NCBI RefSeq assembly: GCF_048128805.1
Contig: NC_136010.1
Coordinates: 21,727,480 to 21,791,479, forward strand
DNA: 64,000 nt
Direction of reading: 5' to 3'
Source: Centroberyx gerrardi
Taxonomy: Eukaryota > Chordata > Actinopteri > Beryciformes > Berycidae
The position numbers and the translations under genes are program-made. Below, piece by piece: positions 18,883 through 31,746 of this stretch; position 1 is the stretch's first letter, and each line of letters begins with the position of its first letter. The notes beneath the pieces are model-generated. The model was not told the DNA's origin, did not search any database, and was given only the letters and a program-made list of their open reading frames with translations.

Positions 18883-21800
18883 TCAGGGCCTGTATCCCCA
18901 CAGAGCAGGGTTGCTGTATGGTGTGTAGGGGCAGTTGTAATGACAGACGCACGAGTGGATCATCATCACAGCCCGCCGTAGCAGCCTCCCGGTTGGGCAG
19001 CGGAAGGCCACCTCAGCGGTGTGGGTTCTGTAAGGGGTGCAGCAGCGGGAATCGGTGCACTGTCCACAGTAACGGAGCCGGTAGACCCGAGTGCTGTAAC
19101 AGCCCTGGTGAACAAGCCGGATGGGCACCGGTGACCTGTAGCTGGCCTTGCAACGCCCGCGCTGTCCCCACTGGGAAAACACGCACACGCACATGCACAC
19201 GCACACACACACACACACACACACACCATGCACACACACACAAAGTCAAAATAGAAGCATCAACTGTTATTAAGGGAAGATGGCAAGTGAATGCAGATTA
19301 GAGATAATACAAACATTTGTCAGAGGTAGGGCTGCTCTGGAGGCAGATATATTCTTATTGGTTGAGTTAAACCTCAATGGGCGGAGCAAAATAATCAATT
19401 TTTTTTTGGAGTGCAACTTAAGTTAGCTAGCTAGCTAGCAAACCTGAAGAAGCTCTGTCCAGAAATGGCAATGATTTCTTTATTTAATTCATTTGTGGCC
19501 ATGGTATTCATGCTAGCCAACTAGCTTAACCTTGACAGCTAAAGGCTAGTATGGCTAGTTTGAACTTGGGAGGCCAGCTAGGCTAATTAGGTAACCTAGA
19601 TAATGTATAGCTAGATTGCTTTTTTTTTTTCAGTTAGCAGCAAGAGCGCTAGGCTTCATCATGGGCTCCAATTAGCCAGATGAAACTGTTTTTTGCTCCA
19701 TACATTGTAGTTTAACTCAACCAATGAAATTATTTCTGCTTCCAGAGCTGCTCCAGTCTGTGATAAAACTCCAATCTGTCAATTGCTGTTGAGGGCATGA
19801 ATGGAATACAATGGTATGTAGCCTATGGATAGATAGAAAATTAGGACATACATGGGTAATAAAAAGAAATGTAAGGGCAGAAGGTGAGAGTTAGGATATT
19901 CAGTCAAGTTTGTGAGAACTCACCATGGTTTTCCTAGGGGGCAGCTGGACTGTCTGGCAAGGCCGCACCTTACAAAGCCTAGTCTGCATTTGCAGCTTGC
20001 AGGCTGGGTTCTGGTTGGACACCCGTGTGGAGACTCCAGCCCCGCAGCTCTGGGAACAGGCGCTCCACTGAGTGCTCTGCTCTATACAGGTGGAGGGAGC
20101 TGGGACCAGTTTGTCCGGACGGTGGCCACCGGGGAGAGCTGGCCACAACCTGTCAGGTCTCGAGGCTAGAGGAAGACCAGAGAAAACATGATGAGAGTAA
20201 GAAGCAAGTTAATTTATGATGACAAGCTGGGGTATAAGAGCTGATCATTATGATGTGGCAGATCTTTAAACACAAGGCAAAATAGGCAAAGTACCAGATG
20301 CCATGGAGCCTTGATTGGCGATTGAAGTGACTCACACAATAAACCACCAAGAGTTGAATTAGGGCCAGACAGAATTCACTGACTTACTGTAGATGCTTAT
20401 TGAACTCATTTACTTCAGTCGCTCACTTCCAGTAACTTTAATGTCTTGATTGTTTGATGTTCACAAAAATTTCAAAACAACATTGTTATCTGAAGAGTTC
20501 CTTCCAAGATAGCATGCAAGTAATAATAATCAGCTGATCTTTTGGCATGGCATAGCATTCTTCTTAGGTTTTGAATTCAAGAACATTCAAATGGAACAAA
20601 ATGTTCCTTTGCTATTCACATAATGTAGTGTGACTCGGACAGTGTTAGAAATTCCAGATGCTTTTGGAGTGGCTTCATTTCCCTCACCTCCCCCTTTTGG
20701 AGTATTACAGTCTCCAATTGGCTTCATATGTTTAATTGTTACATAGCTTAGCTGTGGGTGTTGTTATGAAACTTGGAAACTTGGTGGCTAGGAAAAAAAC
20801 GTATGTTTTGACTTTTCCAAAGAAATGAGGGTTATATTTGGACTTTGAGAGTTTTCTTTTGGCCAGACACACCCCAATGTAATGCAAAAACTACCCCAAT
20901 AAAAGCTTCCAGACATGACCAGTGAAGATCAGTGAAAAAGCTCATATAAATGAAGGAAGCATAATATTGTCTTATGGACCGATGACCAATAAGCAACATT
21001 TGTGATTGACGCATCCAGTGGTGTGTGAAAATACATCTGGCGCCAGTCACGCTGACACTGGGAAATGTCTTGTAGAGGTCAAGCTGTTTGTTATCAGGAG
21101 TCCACTGTGAAGCATCTATTTCATTGCTGCTGTTTGTGAGGAATCTACTGTAGAACATAAATAAAAGCATGCATCAGAGGATGTATTCCTAGATTAAACA
21201 TCCATCCCTCCATCCATGTACTGTTAGTTTACCTGTGATGGCATCCTGAATGATGGTGTTTTCCAGGTTCTCACACACCCACTCCTTGCAGCACTTCCCT
21301 GGTAGCAGAATGTGCTGTGGGTTGGGGCAGTCTGGGGTGGGAAGACGGGCATCCATGGGACACGTTGGCACACAGGTCACCCCTCCACCCTTGCAGTGGC
21401 AATAGGTGTCGCAGGAGGGCTGGAACGACTGGCCTTCCTGGTATGTGACTCCGTTGATCTCACAGCCCAGATCCTCCTGACCTGTTGAATATTAGAGCAC
21501 AGACGCCCTCTTAGCTTTCTCAGCCAGGATGAGGTACACTGCAGCCACACCCGCGCCTTGGATTGATGTGGGAAACCCAATTAGGAAGTGAAAAGGCTAA
21601 AGCTGGGGAAGAGAGGGAGAGGTGGAGGGATGCAAGGGGGAGACAGAGCAGAGGAAAATGAGAAAGAGAATGCGTCTTTAAGAGGTGAGGACACAGGAGT
21701 GGCTGTCCCTGCCAATGGTTATGTAGTTTTTATGGGAAACCGGGCCTCTCTACGGAGAAACTGAGGAATCTGTTTTTCAATCCGTGTGTGTTGTCTCTGC

Positions 21801-22954
21801 AATCTATCACGCTCAAAGGGCAGTCATTAGAGGAAGAGTGTCAACAGCAGCCCTGGAAATACAAGTTGAGACGTTTTGGATTTGTGTCAAAGCCCCGCCG
21901 CCCGGCCGGCCGCCACGCTCGACTGAGCGCGCTCTAAACATAACTGTCTGTTTGTCCCGCTCATGCAGACAGAGTGAGGCTCCATCATCCCTCCCTCCCT
22001 CCCTTTATGTCCTCCCCTCTGTCTTACCCCCACAGACATGGGCAGGGAGAGCCTGGTTGTTTGCTTGTTAGGAGAGGCACTCACTGACACACTCCCCAGG
22101 GTCTCCGGGGAAGCTGGCGCTGTAGTCGCACTGTAATCCCCTCTGGTCGTCGCAGGGGAACATTTCGGTGCAGGGCTCGCCTCCCTGCCTGGCACATATC
22201 TGGCAGCACTGGCAGCCGTCCAGCACCAGCGGGACGCCGGTGGGGCACTGGGGGACGGGACCGAGGCAGCGGCATGGCCTCTCACACAGCTGACACAACA
22301 CCTAGCAGGGACGACACACACCGGGTCAGGTTAGAGGATGGTACAGTTTAGACTAGAGGCTAGGATTGGTTTGGCTGATGTGTTTCCTATTGGGAACAAG
22401 TGGGAATCAAAATCATCATCATGGCAGCCACTGCTATCAAGAACATCAGCATCATCAGATAAAAGAAGACTCAACTTTTTCTAATCATAATGTTGACCAT
22501 CATCATCCACCACCACCATCATCATCATCATCATCATCATCATAATCATATCTAAATGATAATAAGTATATATAGTATTCTTGGTATTCTTAAAATCAAA
22601 CTGCCTCTCCTGGCTGTGTAAGTAGATGTATTTTTAGTGGCGGTACTTTGTTTAGGAAACACGCCGGTATCCAACACTGTCGGGCCAAACCGCTGCTTTC
22701 AATTACATGTATCTGCTGCAGCCAACCCACAGGCAGCATTTGGACAAGCCCAGTCTCACTTAATCAGAGCAGAAGAATCTCCTCATTGATTTACAAGTAC
22801 AAGCATACAGAGAACATTACACACCCTTGCTTTGTTCTTAATCTACTTTCAACCACAAAACAAGATAAATGATTATATAACTATGAAATGAACCCAGCAA
22901 AATCACAGGAAATCAACCTCACTGCGTCACAACTCCCACTCCTACTCTCTCTCT

Positions 22955-22998
<44 letters not shown>

Positions 22999-23126
22999 TA
23001 CATAACATAACCATCTCATTCATAACTTACTACTGTAATGAAGCAGAAACAGACTGGGCTCACCTGCGTACCCACACAAAGCAGTAAAGCCAAAGCTATC
23101 ACATTGTCACACAGTAGTCTGTCCAT
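18883..23126 (-). CDS. ccn5: CCN5 / WISP2 matricellular protein with CT domain (5 coding exons)
   Basis: Coding exons (minus strand): 23064-23126, 22085-22301, 21233-21481, 19924-20165 and 18883-19170, all with GT-AG borders. They sum to 352 aa. Domains follow exons: signal peptide 1-21, IGFBP 22-93 (GCQCCQIC), VWC 94-176, linker plus TSP1 177-257 ([20 protein letters not shown]), CT cystine knot 258-352 with the ten cysteines of CCN family CT domains. Identity as CCN5 rests on [23 protein letters not shown] and TRVSNQN, which match human CCN5 as I know it, and on the neighbours ADA and PKIG. Human CCN5 stops after TSP1; this gene keeps CT. CCN proteins are secreted modulators of growth-factor, Wnt and integrin signalling. 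The IGFBP motif has Gln in place of the usual middle Gly. Intron 4 holds a MITE and a TG tract just before the CT exon. Confidence 0.9.
19199..19228. repeat. (CA)n microsatellite beside the CT-exon acceptor of CCN5
   Basis: A CA run on the plus strand, read as (TG)n on the coding strand, ends about 30 bases before the splice acceptor at 19171-19172. The usual pyrimidine tract there is largely replaced by GTG-rich sequence with only TTTTCCC next to the AG. Confidence 0.85.
19329..19754. mobile_element. MITE in CCN5 intron 4
   Basis: The left end GGGCTGCTCTGGAGGCAGA and following TTGGTTGAGTTAAAC return as a reverse complement at 19709-19754 (GTTTAACTCAACCAAT, then TTCCAGAGCTGCTCC). The inverted repeats are about 45 bp around a core of about 340 bp that is rich in GCTAGC. 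There is no coding capacity, and the family is not assigned. Confidence 0.75.
22498..22550. repeat. (ATC)n trinucleotide tract in CCN5 intron 1
   Basis: A run of ATC/ACC triplets, mostly perfect TCA repeats in its right half. Confidence 0.85.
22957..22994. repeat. (CA)n microsatellite in CCN5 intron 1
   Basis: About 18 CA units, preceded by CT repeats and followed by CATA repeats. Confidence 0.9.
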
Positions 23127-23244
23127 GAGGGCCAGTGTTGTTGATGGAGCTGCTCGGTCTGTCTCACTGAATACCCAACCCAAGTGTGATGCTGGTGCTA
23201 CCAGTGCAGCTGTTTGCTAACTGCTCATTCTTGTGCCTGCTGAC

Positions 23245-23252
23245 ATTTATAA
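23245..23252 (-). promoter_or_regulatory. TATA box candidate of CCN5
   Basis: TTTATAAA on the minus strand, about 120 bases upstream of the CCN5 start codon. This leaves room for a start site near 23220 and a 5' UTR of about 95 bases within the first exon. Confidence 0.5.
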
Positions 23253-23363
23253 AGTCCGGACTCTGATGTCACGGGCTGACTGCCGTGTAAACAGCCACTG
23301 GACCGGCATCAGAAATGTTTCGCATTCCTCCTCCCTGCTGCCCATTTCCACTTCCAGACACAT

Positions 23364-23388
23364 CCCCCCCCACCCCCACCCCCCCACA
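23364..23388 (-). promoter_or_regulatory. Predicted G-quadruplex upstream of CCN5 TATA box
   Basis: C-runs of 8, 5 and 7 bases separated by single A residues on the plus strand become G-runs on the CCN5 coding strand. The longest can be split to give four runs, enough for a quadruplex. It lies about 115 bp upstream of the TATA candidate. Confidence 0.45.
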
Positions 23389-23389
23389 C

Positions 23390-26300
23390 TCGTTTCCCTC
23401 TCCTCCCTCCCACCTTTCTTTCCAGTCTTGTGGTGTTCTAAGTTTACACAGCTTAACACGAGCTGAGGGGCAGAAAAATACATTATCCCAGTTGTCTACG
23501 GCATGTCAAACAACCTCCAGAGCTTTGTGGCGACGACTCTGATTGAAATCGATGAGGTTTTATCTCGCTGATGTTTTTACAGGCTGCTGCCTCTCCATAT
23601 GGTCGGTCAGACGTAGGCACAGATCTTCCGAAAGGACAAATATAGAGTCGATTTTTCCGTCATTTCACTTTTCATTCCTATTCATTCAAAACCTCAAATG
23701 CTTCTGAAACCATAATCTGTTACTTCAGCCAGACTTTAAAGAGATTTAATCTTTCTCCTCCCTCTGGTTTCCATGGTGAAAGGGCAGCATGTCTGCGGTT
23801 GGCGTGAACTTGAATCATCGAGATCACTTCTATTGTGAGAGAGGCTTGCTCCTGAAGAGAATTCAAACAGGGAGTTGGAAGCAAACAGCGTCAAGGGGCT
23901 CCTCAGAGGCCACAAGGAGACATGTTGTAGTAGAGAGCGCATAGCTGAGCTGTTACATTACTCAATAGTTGCTGCAATACTGATGGTCAGACAATGAGAC
24001 TGATTCTGTTCAGGATATACAGTGTAGGTTGTAACACATATAGCATGTGTGCTGTGTCTATTATTACTATGCAAAAAGACCATAAGACATCCTGAAATGC
24101 CATTGGAAAAATAGTTTTAGAGCAATTACGTACATACAGCATATTAGACAGATAGAGTCATAGCTAGAGCATGACCCTCTGAATCACAACACTATAGCAA
24201 ACAGATGGCAGTCACTGGAAAAGGAAGTAAGGCATCCATGGTAAAATAGCTGCTTTGCCACCCAGGTGAGAATTCGGTAAGCAAGGGTTTCTCAGTCAAA
24301 TTCCTGAATTTCAAGATCATTCATTTCTCACAGAGCTGGGTGGGCGGTAAAGACGGTCGGTGATGGGTTATAAATAGAACGAGACAGACAGAAGGAGAGA
24401 GAGGAGGAAAGTATGTGTTGTGCGGGGCAGGTGGGCTCCAGGTGGCCGGCCAGTCGGGGGAGATGCACTGCAACACGTCTCTGAAAACTATGCTTTCCTG
24501 GCCACCTTTCCATTTGCTTTCCATGCTCTTTAAGAATGACTGGAGTTGGAACGACCCCACAATAAGAGGCAAGAGCTCTACTGTTACATACAGTGTAGTT
24601 TGGAAGAAGATCTCAAACTACATAGCAAACTTAGTTTATTGAAATGTCTTAAAACACTGGACATTGTTGGTATTATAATAGCTGTAATGTACAGCATTCT
24701 TTGTTACAAAAATATAGCATTTCTCTATCATTCATCTACTCTGTATTAATAAGTATGTAATAAGTAATAGTAGCATTAAATGCATATGGCTGATTTCCAG
24801 AACAGATCTTTCTTTGTGCCTAAAATCAGAACAAACTTTGAATTTTCCAAGCATTTTCTTTTCAGAGAGGAGCAAATTAATTCATTGTTGCATGTGGCAC
24901 ATCCAATAATAAGTTAGACTTCTGCAATATCTATATAATATATGTACCTGAAGCACAAACTATCCACTATAGCCTACAGCTTGAATGATTAAATATTAGG
25001 CACATCCACTGAGACTGCAAATCTGAAAATACTATATTACTTAGATTATATTACCTTATGTTCTATTAAACCGTCTCTCTCAATGCTACAGCTTCTGAAT
25101 GTAATACAACTATCTGGAACACAGCAATAAACATGACCTTGCATGATGTTGTAACAGGTATTTTTGGATAGGCTCATTGGCTAGCTATGCTTGTATGAGG
25201 ACAATACAGCCATGGAAACCGTATGATTAACAATTGCAGCCCATATCAGTCATACTTCAATTATATCTGCCAAATCAAAACCAAGAGAGGCAGAGAGGCC
25301 CTGCAGGTCCAACAAATCTTTCCAGAGCCCACAGATGTTGGAAAGCTCCCAGATAATAAAGTATCACCCTGACTGACAGTGGACATTGCTCTTTTGAAGA
25401 AATCCCTAAGTTCTATACAATGACCCCATTCAGTTTGCGGGAATATTGTTTTGCTATGTGATGGTATGTACGAAAGGCCTATTGGATTCCATGTGGATTC
25501 AAACATGCATAAACTGCAGGGCAAAGTAATGAAAATATTATTTGTCCTATAAATGTTAGAAAAGAATGCATTGATCTAAGTGCTGAAAGACAAGAAAATC
25601 ACTCGACCAAATCTGTCACTATGGAGCAGAAATGTCTAACACATGTTCAGAGAAGATGTCTGACAACCCAAAAATATCTCAGAGTGGAGGCAGTGTGAAA
25701 TGCAAAGCAGGCAGAGGTTGTTGTCCTGTAGTCATGATATTCTGGAAAAGTTCTGCAGTGCTTCGAATCTGCATTTACAGATTTGAATCCTCGTAAGTCT
25801 ATTGGGTGAATATATAATGAATATTTCATAGGCAAGACATTAGTTTCATGCGAAGTCAGAGCAAACAGTAACAGTAGCTATTCATCAATGTTAGTGGCAT
25901 TGCAGCAGTGGGTGCCACATGATTATTACATAGACATCAACAACAGTTGCTCAATACGGACATTTTAAGTGTTTTGAATTTTGTTATACGTTGAAATAGC
26001 TCATATCAAGTAATTCAAATCATAGGTCAGTGGTGGTCTTGGGAACACAGATGATAAGTGAATAAAGATAACTTTTCCTGTGGATGTGTGTGCAAAAACA
26101 AGGGAATGAAATACTCCACATATTTCTAATTCTGTCCCATTGCCGCTGATTTTTGGCCTTTCGTGTGTGGGGCTTAGTGCACAAAAGAAGCCCTAACATT
26201 GCCTTACACATTTTTAGCTTTGTGCTTTTTGTGAAACGTACATTTCCCTACCCCCAACATTTGTGTCCTCTGCAAGCCAAGACAATATTCAGGTTTGCCA

Positions 26301-27749
26301 GCACTAAAGTTAGTGGGTGTGGGTGGTGCCAAGTGGCTGTGACTGATTTGAGCATGAATCAGAGTAAACAGTCTGTGGGCTCTAACAGTCACAAATAATA
26401 CTCAAAACTTCTCCCGGGGCAATATTTGACACACACATAACATGCAGAACGGCTCCAAGTGCACTCGGAAACTGATGTCTGAGGTTTTGGCACCGGCTGT
26501 CCCTGAAACCAACGGGCCCAGCTTTCCCAGCAGTGGCACGGTGCGTCTGCCAGATCTGCAGGTATCTCTACAGTGAGCAGGGCAGATTAGCCGTGACCGT
26601 AAGGAACAGTCAGAAATAGCAAAATAAATGTAGTGGTCTAGCTTTGCAGCCTTAAGTGAAAAGGCATGTGTGAGCTGTATTGTCCCTGAGGCTGATGTTC
26701 TGAGTTGTGTTGACTCATTATTCCAGTAAGGATTTAGGAGAAGTAATGTCATGACGGGCACCAGCGGGTCGCTGTCCACACCCTGGAGGTCACAGACTGA
26801 GCTACACTGATTCATCCAAAACAACTCATCCAATTCACTGTGAATGAATAGACTGAATGAAAATTCTTGAACACGTTGCACTGTAATCTTCCTCTCACTC
26901 TCTCTCCCTTTCTCTCTCTCTCTCTCTTTCTACATACCTCAGGTCAAAAAATAGTTTCCTCTTACCTTAAAGGGGCATTGATCCAAGGTTTACAGTACTT
27001 TCTCTGAAAGTCGGCCTTGTAGACAATGTGTTCTTTCATTAACACTGGCTTTGAAATGGTATCAAATGGCTGAGCTCAATGACCGTTGGCCAACTTTCTT
27101 ATACATGAAATGACCGCTAGAGCATGCAGAGCATGAATCCTTGAAAAGTTTCCTTCATGTGTTTTCATCTGTGATATTTGTATCAAGCTGGGCAGAAGCC
27201 GGAAAGGTGGGGATCATGCAGTCTCAAACAACATGGTTATAAAACTTTTAAAAGGGAGGATAAGTTGAGGATGAAGGGGCAAGTGTTTAAGCAGATGGAA
27301 AATTACTTTTACATAACATAATCAACACCAGGCAAACTATTTTCAGAGCTCGGATGTCCAGGTGTTTCCTTTGAAATCCACTCTTGTGAAAATACATAAG
27401 AAATACTGCAGGTGCACGGCTGGTATGTGATGTAATATAACACAATAAATTATAGCCAGTGGTCTATATATATCCACAAACAAGGAACTGAGACATGATT
27501 TAATGCCGCCTAGCCATCCTACAGACTTAACTACAGTAATTACCAAAATTCCAAATGCCAAGAGTCTGTAAATGTCCTCTTTGAAGAGAGCAGAATGAGG
27601 AAACCAGGAAATGGAAACTTACCACAGAAAAAGGGATTTTCTTAAGATCTGATTGTGTAGTTCCTATGTGTATGTGCATAATACTACTGTTTATATGATT
27701 AATATGTCCAGATGTGGTCCAGATGTAAGCAAAGTAAAGTAAGGAGAGG

Positions 27750-27806
<57 letters not shown>

Positions 27807-30800
27807 CCAGGGCCCATCCGACATGGAGCGCTCCAGCGGCAGCCGAGATGTTTTCCCTGGTAGGAAATGACACCTAGATTCCAGGCATTCCGGCTCGACG
27901 TGTGAAAATCCCACAGTGTTGCCACAGGAACACCCCGAGCCTCCGATAAGGACATCGTCCTGCCCGGAGGTCACCTCCTGACGTACGCGGGGCCGAGGTC
28001 ACTCCCCTGTCTGCTGCGACAAAGGAAAAGCACGGATCTTCCAGACACTCACCCACACCCGCTCAACATGACAGCTGCACTGACACATTTATCAGCAAAG
28101 GCAGAAACAACTGTCTAGCACTGCAGATAAAAAACCAAAGAATGTTGCTCTAACGGCTGCAAATGACAACATACTTAACCTGTGCAGCTTCACATGTCAT
28201 CTTGGTTTGACCTCAGATTATGAAGTTGAAGATTGGATTTTTGACAAATATGTCCAGTGGTTTAATTGTATTTCAGTGTGATGAATTCTATTAGTTTCAT
28301 TCACTGCTTCATTGGAACACTTCAGTGTAAATCATACAGGACCTCATGCTCAACAGCGAAGATTTGGCTTGGCAACAGACCAGATTGGTAAAGACTTAGC
28401 AAATATCACAGCACGTCCTGAAAATGGCATGTACATTATTATCTCATCCACTATACAATATTCACTCGGTCTGTCTGAGCTGGGGTTCACACAGGCAGCA
28501 GGAGGTGTTTGTGGAGAGCCGATTGCAGCAACACAGAGTGGAAATAGCCTTGTGCATTCGCTGACACACCTAAACCAACAACAACACATCCATTTCTAGT
28601 TGCAGTTACTAAAAATAAACGAGAAGAAATAAATAAGGAACAAGGATTCAATTCACGTAGGCCACCGCTTCCTACCACGGTACGCAGTGTCAATATTTTT
28701 AGCAGAGATTGTGCGCTAACTTCAGGCAGGGGGGGGGAGATGTACTCTGCTGACAACTGGAGACATCTAACACAGGAGAACCGCAGAGTGTTCAAGTGGG
28801 GCTTTTTATCATGCAAGTCGCTGCTGGTAAACTGAATGAGCATGTGCTGACAGACAGAGATTTACACAGTGGTGGAAAACATGGCTGTGAGCTGTGGACA
28901 CGATGATATCTACAGAAAATAAGAGAATATGACACAGTACGGAGGGAATGTTGCATGAATAACTAAACTAATAAACTTTGGGGAGAAGCCTGCTGATATT
29001 TGCTTGATTAATCAAGTTTCTCCTATTTCTGGGGACCAGACAGTCTAGGATTGGCGTGCAGCCCACAGTAGGCGTGAAGGAAGGAAGGAAATTATAATGA
29101 GTCACTGTGTAGAAAAGCAAAGTTATCCACCCAAGCAAGCAATACTTAAATGTGTGAATCACTGATCACCATAACATAAATGTTATGTAATGTGATTCTG
29201 AAACCTTCTGCCCAAAACTAAGGCACTGTAGTTTTGCTGGATGAACAGATTTGACATCCTCAGATCATTGATTACAGACTTAATTCCTCATATTTCCCTG
29301 AAGGTAAATTATTTCCAAGTTGTTCAGGCAGTTTAGTGGTGTAATCGTTGGCAGGGACATCACACACACACAGTAACATGTTGAGTACTCGGTGTTCATG
29401 AGCACACAGTATTTGGCACCCGTACCTCATCAATCCTGTGGTGGGAATATGGCTTCACTCGCCCTAACAGAGTGTTGAACGCACCACAATGTTCTTAAGC
29501 ATAATTACAGGTGAAATGGTTCAGCGATGGCATGTAGTTGCAGCTGCCAATGTGAGGGACTGTGAGTCAGAACAGAGTATTCAGGATATTACATTCCCAG
29601 TAAGAATTTTGAAATGGCCTGCAAACATGCATTTCTCGTCATTGGCTGTTAAGTAACTTTAGTAACTTTTAATAACTTTCGTAGATTTAGATAATAGCGT
29701 GTGTCAGCCAAAGAGTTCAAATATAAAGGTTTGTAATGATTTTTAGAGATATCCTGTGCGTGTGCATGTGTGTGTGTGCATGTATGTCTGTGTGTGTAGG
29801 GGGGTTTCTAAAGGTTTTAATCTCTCCCCATGGTGTCACCTCCCCTGGGTAATTAGCTAAAACCTCAAGCAAAACAGGGAAAGATGAGCATGCCCCAACA
29901 TGTCTTTAGCAAACACTCAATTGTTGAAAGAGTCGGATTAAGTTTGCATAATTTCAAAGACTCTGACATTGAATTGGTAAGTAAAGTAAATGCATTACAT
30001 TAAAATCATTATGACATTAATTTTGAGATGTTACCATAAACAATCGGACCATCGTTGAGAAGAGTGTCAGCCTCTACAATGCATCTTACATTGTGTGCCA
30101 CCAGGTCGGATTTCATGTGAAATCTGCTGGATTGCTTTATGGCACAAAGGGAGATTGTTTTACGACCCAGAACAGGAGCAGTTTTTACATTCCAAATACT
30201 AGTTTAATACATAAACTAGTATTTACATAATACATAGTTTCTACTTAACATTCCTAAGCAAACATGCCCACATTGTCCCAATGCCAGCAAAGAACTGTGC
30301 CAGTTCAGGCAGCCCACAGTAGGCCTGTTGGGATTTGCACCTCGGCACGGCTTTGGCCCAGGGCGGGCGGGTTATGGGCAGCCCAAAAATGTTTGTGAGC
30401 TCTGATTAATCCCCAACCAAGCCCCATCTGCAGTTTTGTGGCCTGCACCACCAGCAACCAAACCTTCTTTTGAATCTCTTTCAACTACTAGCAATTGAAA
30501 CTAAAGAGATTATAGAAATTATAGAAACTAAAGAAATTATAGAAACTAAAAAAGCAAACCACAAACGGGCAATTCAAACACAATGGCATTTTTATTACAA
30601 TATACAGAAGCCATAACAATAATAATAATATATACAGTATTATACTATACATTATTAGTATTACATTCTATTCTAAAAGTTAGATTACTATAAATAAAAT
30701 TGATTGACATTAATTAATGTGTAATTATAATAATAATAACAATAACAATGACATGATTAGAAACCAAACTCATGTGCAGAACAATGCATGTGTAATGTCC

Positions 30801-31700
30801 CCTAGGAAAATAATGATACACACCAAATGTGAAAATGACATTTTGTTGCAGCTCGGGGTCGATGCTGCGCTGTGTGCTGGGTAAATACCTCATCTGGAAG
30901 ACATAAATAGCCTATATGAGGAAACAGCTTGATTAACTTGTTCTGGATGTTCTAATATGTTAAGAAATAACCAACTACCTGTTTCACTACAGAGCAGCTA
31001 TTTGAGAGGGGATTTCTGCAAGACAAACAGGTGTGTGAGATTTACATATCAATATATATAGACTGCTAGTTATAGAGTTCTCTGGAAGGAGTTTTATGTA
31101 ATTCATCTGAAAGACAAATGGATGTTAGGAGTTAGTTTGATTATGCAACCTATCTGGTAGACTTATTTTTCCTTTCATTGCCGTCTGTAAGACAGTGTTG
31201 AGGGCTCAAGCACCCTTTGAGCATTGGACTTGCTCTTGAACCAGGCGTTGCATGGAATTTTTTTTTTTTTTTTTACTATGGTCCAAGTGACCTCTAGTGG
31301 CCAAGTAGGATTAGATCAAAATGTAGAACAATTTACAATTCAACTCGGACACTGTTACAGCCCACGTTTTCTTCTCAGTGTTTCTTACTTTAACAGTTAG
31401 CCTATAATTACCCAAAAACTGTCACTATCATAGTTTCTACATGACAGGCTGAATGATAGGCTATACAGGGCGATACTGCCCCACCCGGCGCAGATATAAA
31501 CGGCAACTTAATTAGTCAGTTGCGTGTTATGCAAGTTCATTTGACTTGTTTTATTTTACACTACAGTCAATAAATGAGGAACTATTTGGTCCTCACATGA
31601 CCTCTCAGCACTGGACTTTAAATATGGGGATAAAATATGGACTTTATTACGAGCATCACATGCTGTGAATGTGATTTTTAAATGTGTAGTCTTTACAAAT
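23390..31700. other. Intergenic DNA between CCN5 and the long inverted repeat
   Basis: No coding exon recognised on either strand. Holds a CT-rich tract near 26888-26930, a CA microsatellite at 27760-27805, a GT-rich patch near 29755-29805 and AT-rich simple sequence near 30610-30740. A TATAAATA hexamer-like site near 24372 has no gene after it that I can name. In human the potassium channel gene KCNK15 lies near CCN5, but I see no trace of it here. Confidence 0.45.
27760..27805. repeat. (CA)n microsatellite
   Basis: About 23 CA units, preceded by interrupted ACAT units. Confidence 0.9.
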
Positions 31701-31746
31701 GGGTATTCATTTATGAATGCGTGGGAAGATTTGCAGTGTTAAAACC

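Noticed and set aside
21887-22321. Overlapping 144-aa frame at CCN5 exon 2
   Set aside because: It is a frame-shifted reading of the IGFBP exon and crosses both splice sites.
24367-24642. TATAAATA site followed by a 75-codon frame
   Set aside because: The product has no recognisable feature, and no exon structure or second element of a promoter is visible.
27820-28060. GC-rich patch with open minus-strand frames
   Set aside because: The frames run into the adjacent CA repeat and contain no known motif. It could be a conserved non-coding element, but this cannot be shown here.
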